This document shows, piece by piece, positions 6,350 through 6,876 of a DNA stretch of 6,876 nt; position 1 is the stretch's first letter; the number at the start of each line of letters is the position of its first letter. The DNA comes from Opitutales bacterium. GTDB taxonomy: Bacteria > Verrucomicrobiota > Verrucomicrobiia > Opitutales > JAFGAQ01. The stretch lies in assembly GCA_028704125.1 (NCBI GenBank), contig JAQVLM010000176.1:1-6876 (forward strand), written 5' to 3'. Under the pieces are notes generated by a model, which was not told the DNA's origin, ran no database searches, and was given only the letters and a program-made list of their open reading frames with translations. Both the position numbers and the translations under genes were made by a program.

Positions 6350-6688
6350 ATGGACGTTGATTTCCTGATCGACCGCGAACTCGCTATTCAAGACGCCATC
6401 CGCGACGTTGAAGCAAGGATAAGAGAAGGCCACGACACCATCAAGCCTCCCGGCCAATTGGACGGAACCGAAGGACGCCTTTCCCGTCAGGATTCACTGA
6501 TGCGGCATGAGATGGACAAGGCCGGACTCAGGTCCATGGAGCAATCACTCGAAGCCCTCAAGGAAGCGAGGCTCCGGATCGATCGCGGAACCTATGGCCG
6601 GTGCCTCCAATGTGGACGCGAAATCTCCAAGGATCGGCTATTGCTCATTCCGGCGGCGGAATGCTGCACCGACTGCCTCTCCTCCTGA
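6350..6688 (+). CDS. TraR/DksA-family C4 zinc-finger protein
   Basis: This 112-residue protein has the family layout: a long charged helical region (about 8-80) followed by a C-terminal zinc finger. The zinc ligands are Cys85, Cys88, Cys106 and Cys109 in the standard C-x2-C-x17-C-x2-C spacing; Cys105 is an extra neighbour. The approach LRIDRGTYGRC (75-85) and the turn GREISKDRLLLIP (89-101) are very typical. EGRLSRQDSLMRHEMD (41-56) lies where the coiled-coil tip is expected and carries Asp48. DksA-type proteins enter the RNA polymerase secondary channel and alter initiation, often with ppGpp. This one is shorter than E. coli DksA (151 residues), so it is safer to name only the family. The ATG at 6350 is preferred; an in-frame TTG at 6326 would add eight residues but falls inside the hairpin arm. 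The gene is probably co-transcribed with pyrG. Confidence 0.9.
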   Translation: MDVDFLIDRELAIQDAIRDVEARIREGHDTIKPPGQLDGTEGRLSRQDSLMRHEMDKAGLRSMEQSLEALKEARLRIDRGTYGRCLQCGREISKDRLLLIPAAECCTDCLSS

Positions 6689-6710
6689 CCCGGCAATCGA
6701 ATCCGTCTCA

Positions 6711-6772
6711 CCGTTTACACACCAAACGACCTAAGGTCTATTATTTGGAAGAGTAAACGGGATTGCTTTTTT
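6711..6772 (+). terminator. Probable rho-independent terminator built from a nested inverted repeat
   Basis: Three arm pairs nest symmetrically: CCGTTTAC (6711-6718) with GTAAACGG (6753-6760), CCAAA (6722-6726) with TTTGG (6744-6748), and GACCT (6728-6732) with AGGTC (6734-6738). Together they give 18 pairs over 50 bases. The innermost loop is only one base, so the inner arms would open somewhat in RNA. After GATTGC comes a run of six T (6767-6772). It lies 23 bases past the TraR/DksA-like stop and is the only good terminator candidate for the rightward unit. The six-base gap between stem and T-run is longer than usual, and a protein-binding site is an alternative. Confidence 0.55.
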
Positions 6773-6876
6773 ACATTAACAGGGTAGGATTGAGTATTCA
6801 TTCTACTTTGTTCTTGTTATGTCACCCCTGCGGCTACCCTCTGCCGAAGCTTCCATCTGCACAACTACTCTGTGCA
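6773..6876. other. AT-rich intergenic tail at the right edge, no supported gene
   Basis: After the terminator the sequence is clearly more AT-rich than the coding DNA until about 6820, as promoter regions often are, so a further rightward gene may begin near or beyond the edge. An ATG at 6819 opens a frame to the end of the window (19 codons), but it has no Shine-Dalgarno and no recognisable residues. TTTACA at 6770-6775 resembles a -35 box, without a good -10 at normal spacing. The last 19 bases (6858-6876) are an inverted repeat, TGCACA and TGTGCA around a 7-base loop, cut by the edge. Confidence 0.4.

Noticed and set aside
6819..6876. Start of a further gene at ATG 6819
   Set aside because: Only 19 codons are available, with no Shine-Dalgarno and no recognisable residues.

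Overview
The window reads as ordinary chromosome from a moderately GC-rich Gram-negative-type bacterium. The PyrG sequence (a YVLDDGAETDLDLGHYERF stretch) and the Kef-like antiporter fused to RCK_C modules fit the PVC superphylum, perhaps Verrucomicrobiota. That placement is an impression from memory, not a computed one.

Layout, left to right. (1) Positions 1-2166, minus strand: a CPA2 (Kef-type) cation:proton antiporter whose C-terminus runs off the left edge. It has a complete antiporter core, four further hydrophobic segments, and then RCK_C/TrkA_C-like cytoplasmic modules, with no RCK_N domain between them. (2) 2167-2492: a 326-base gap with no convincing gene. It holds a terminator-like hairpin for the ABC operon and a 10-bp palindrome ahead of the antiporter. 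(3) 2493-4099, minus strand: a two-gene ABC importer operon of the nitrate/sulfonate/taurine/thiamine-precursor superfamily. The ATPase comes first and the permease second, joined by a 4-base ATGA overlap. No substrate-binding protein gene lies in the window. (4) 4100-4395: a divergent intergenic region carrying a perfect 8-bp inverted repeat with a 3-base loop just upstream of the ATPase. (5) 4396-4614, plus strand: a 72-residue protein with two membrane segments. (6) 4682-6277, plus strand: pyrG, complete CTP synthase. (7) 6350-6688, plus strand: a short TraR/DksA-family zinc-finger protein. (8) 6689-6876: an AT-rich tail with a nested inverted repeat followed by six T, most likely the terminator of the pyrG-side unit.

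The plus-strand genes (small membrane protein, pyrG, TraR/DksA-like) could be one transcript: gaps are 67 and 72 bases and no terminator is visible between them. The two minus-strand units both concern transport. I see no phage, IS, CRISPR, tRNA or rRNA, and nothing I would call a new multigene system. The points worth checking are the antiporter architecture, the ABC pair without a binding protein, the leader hairpins, the small membrane protein, and a His where CTP synthases normally have Gln beside the glutaminase nucleophile.
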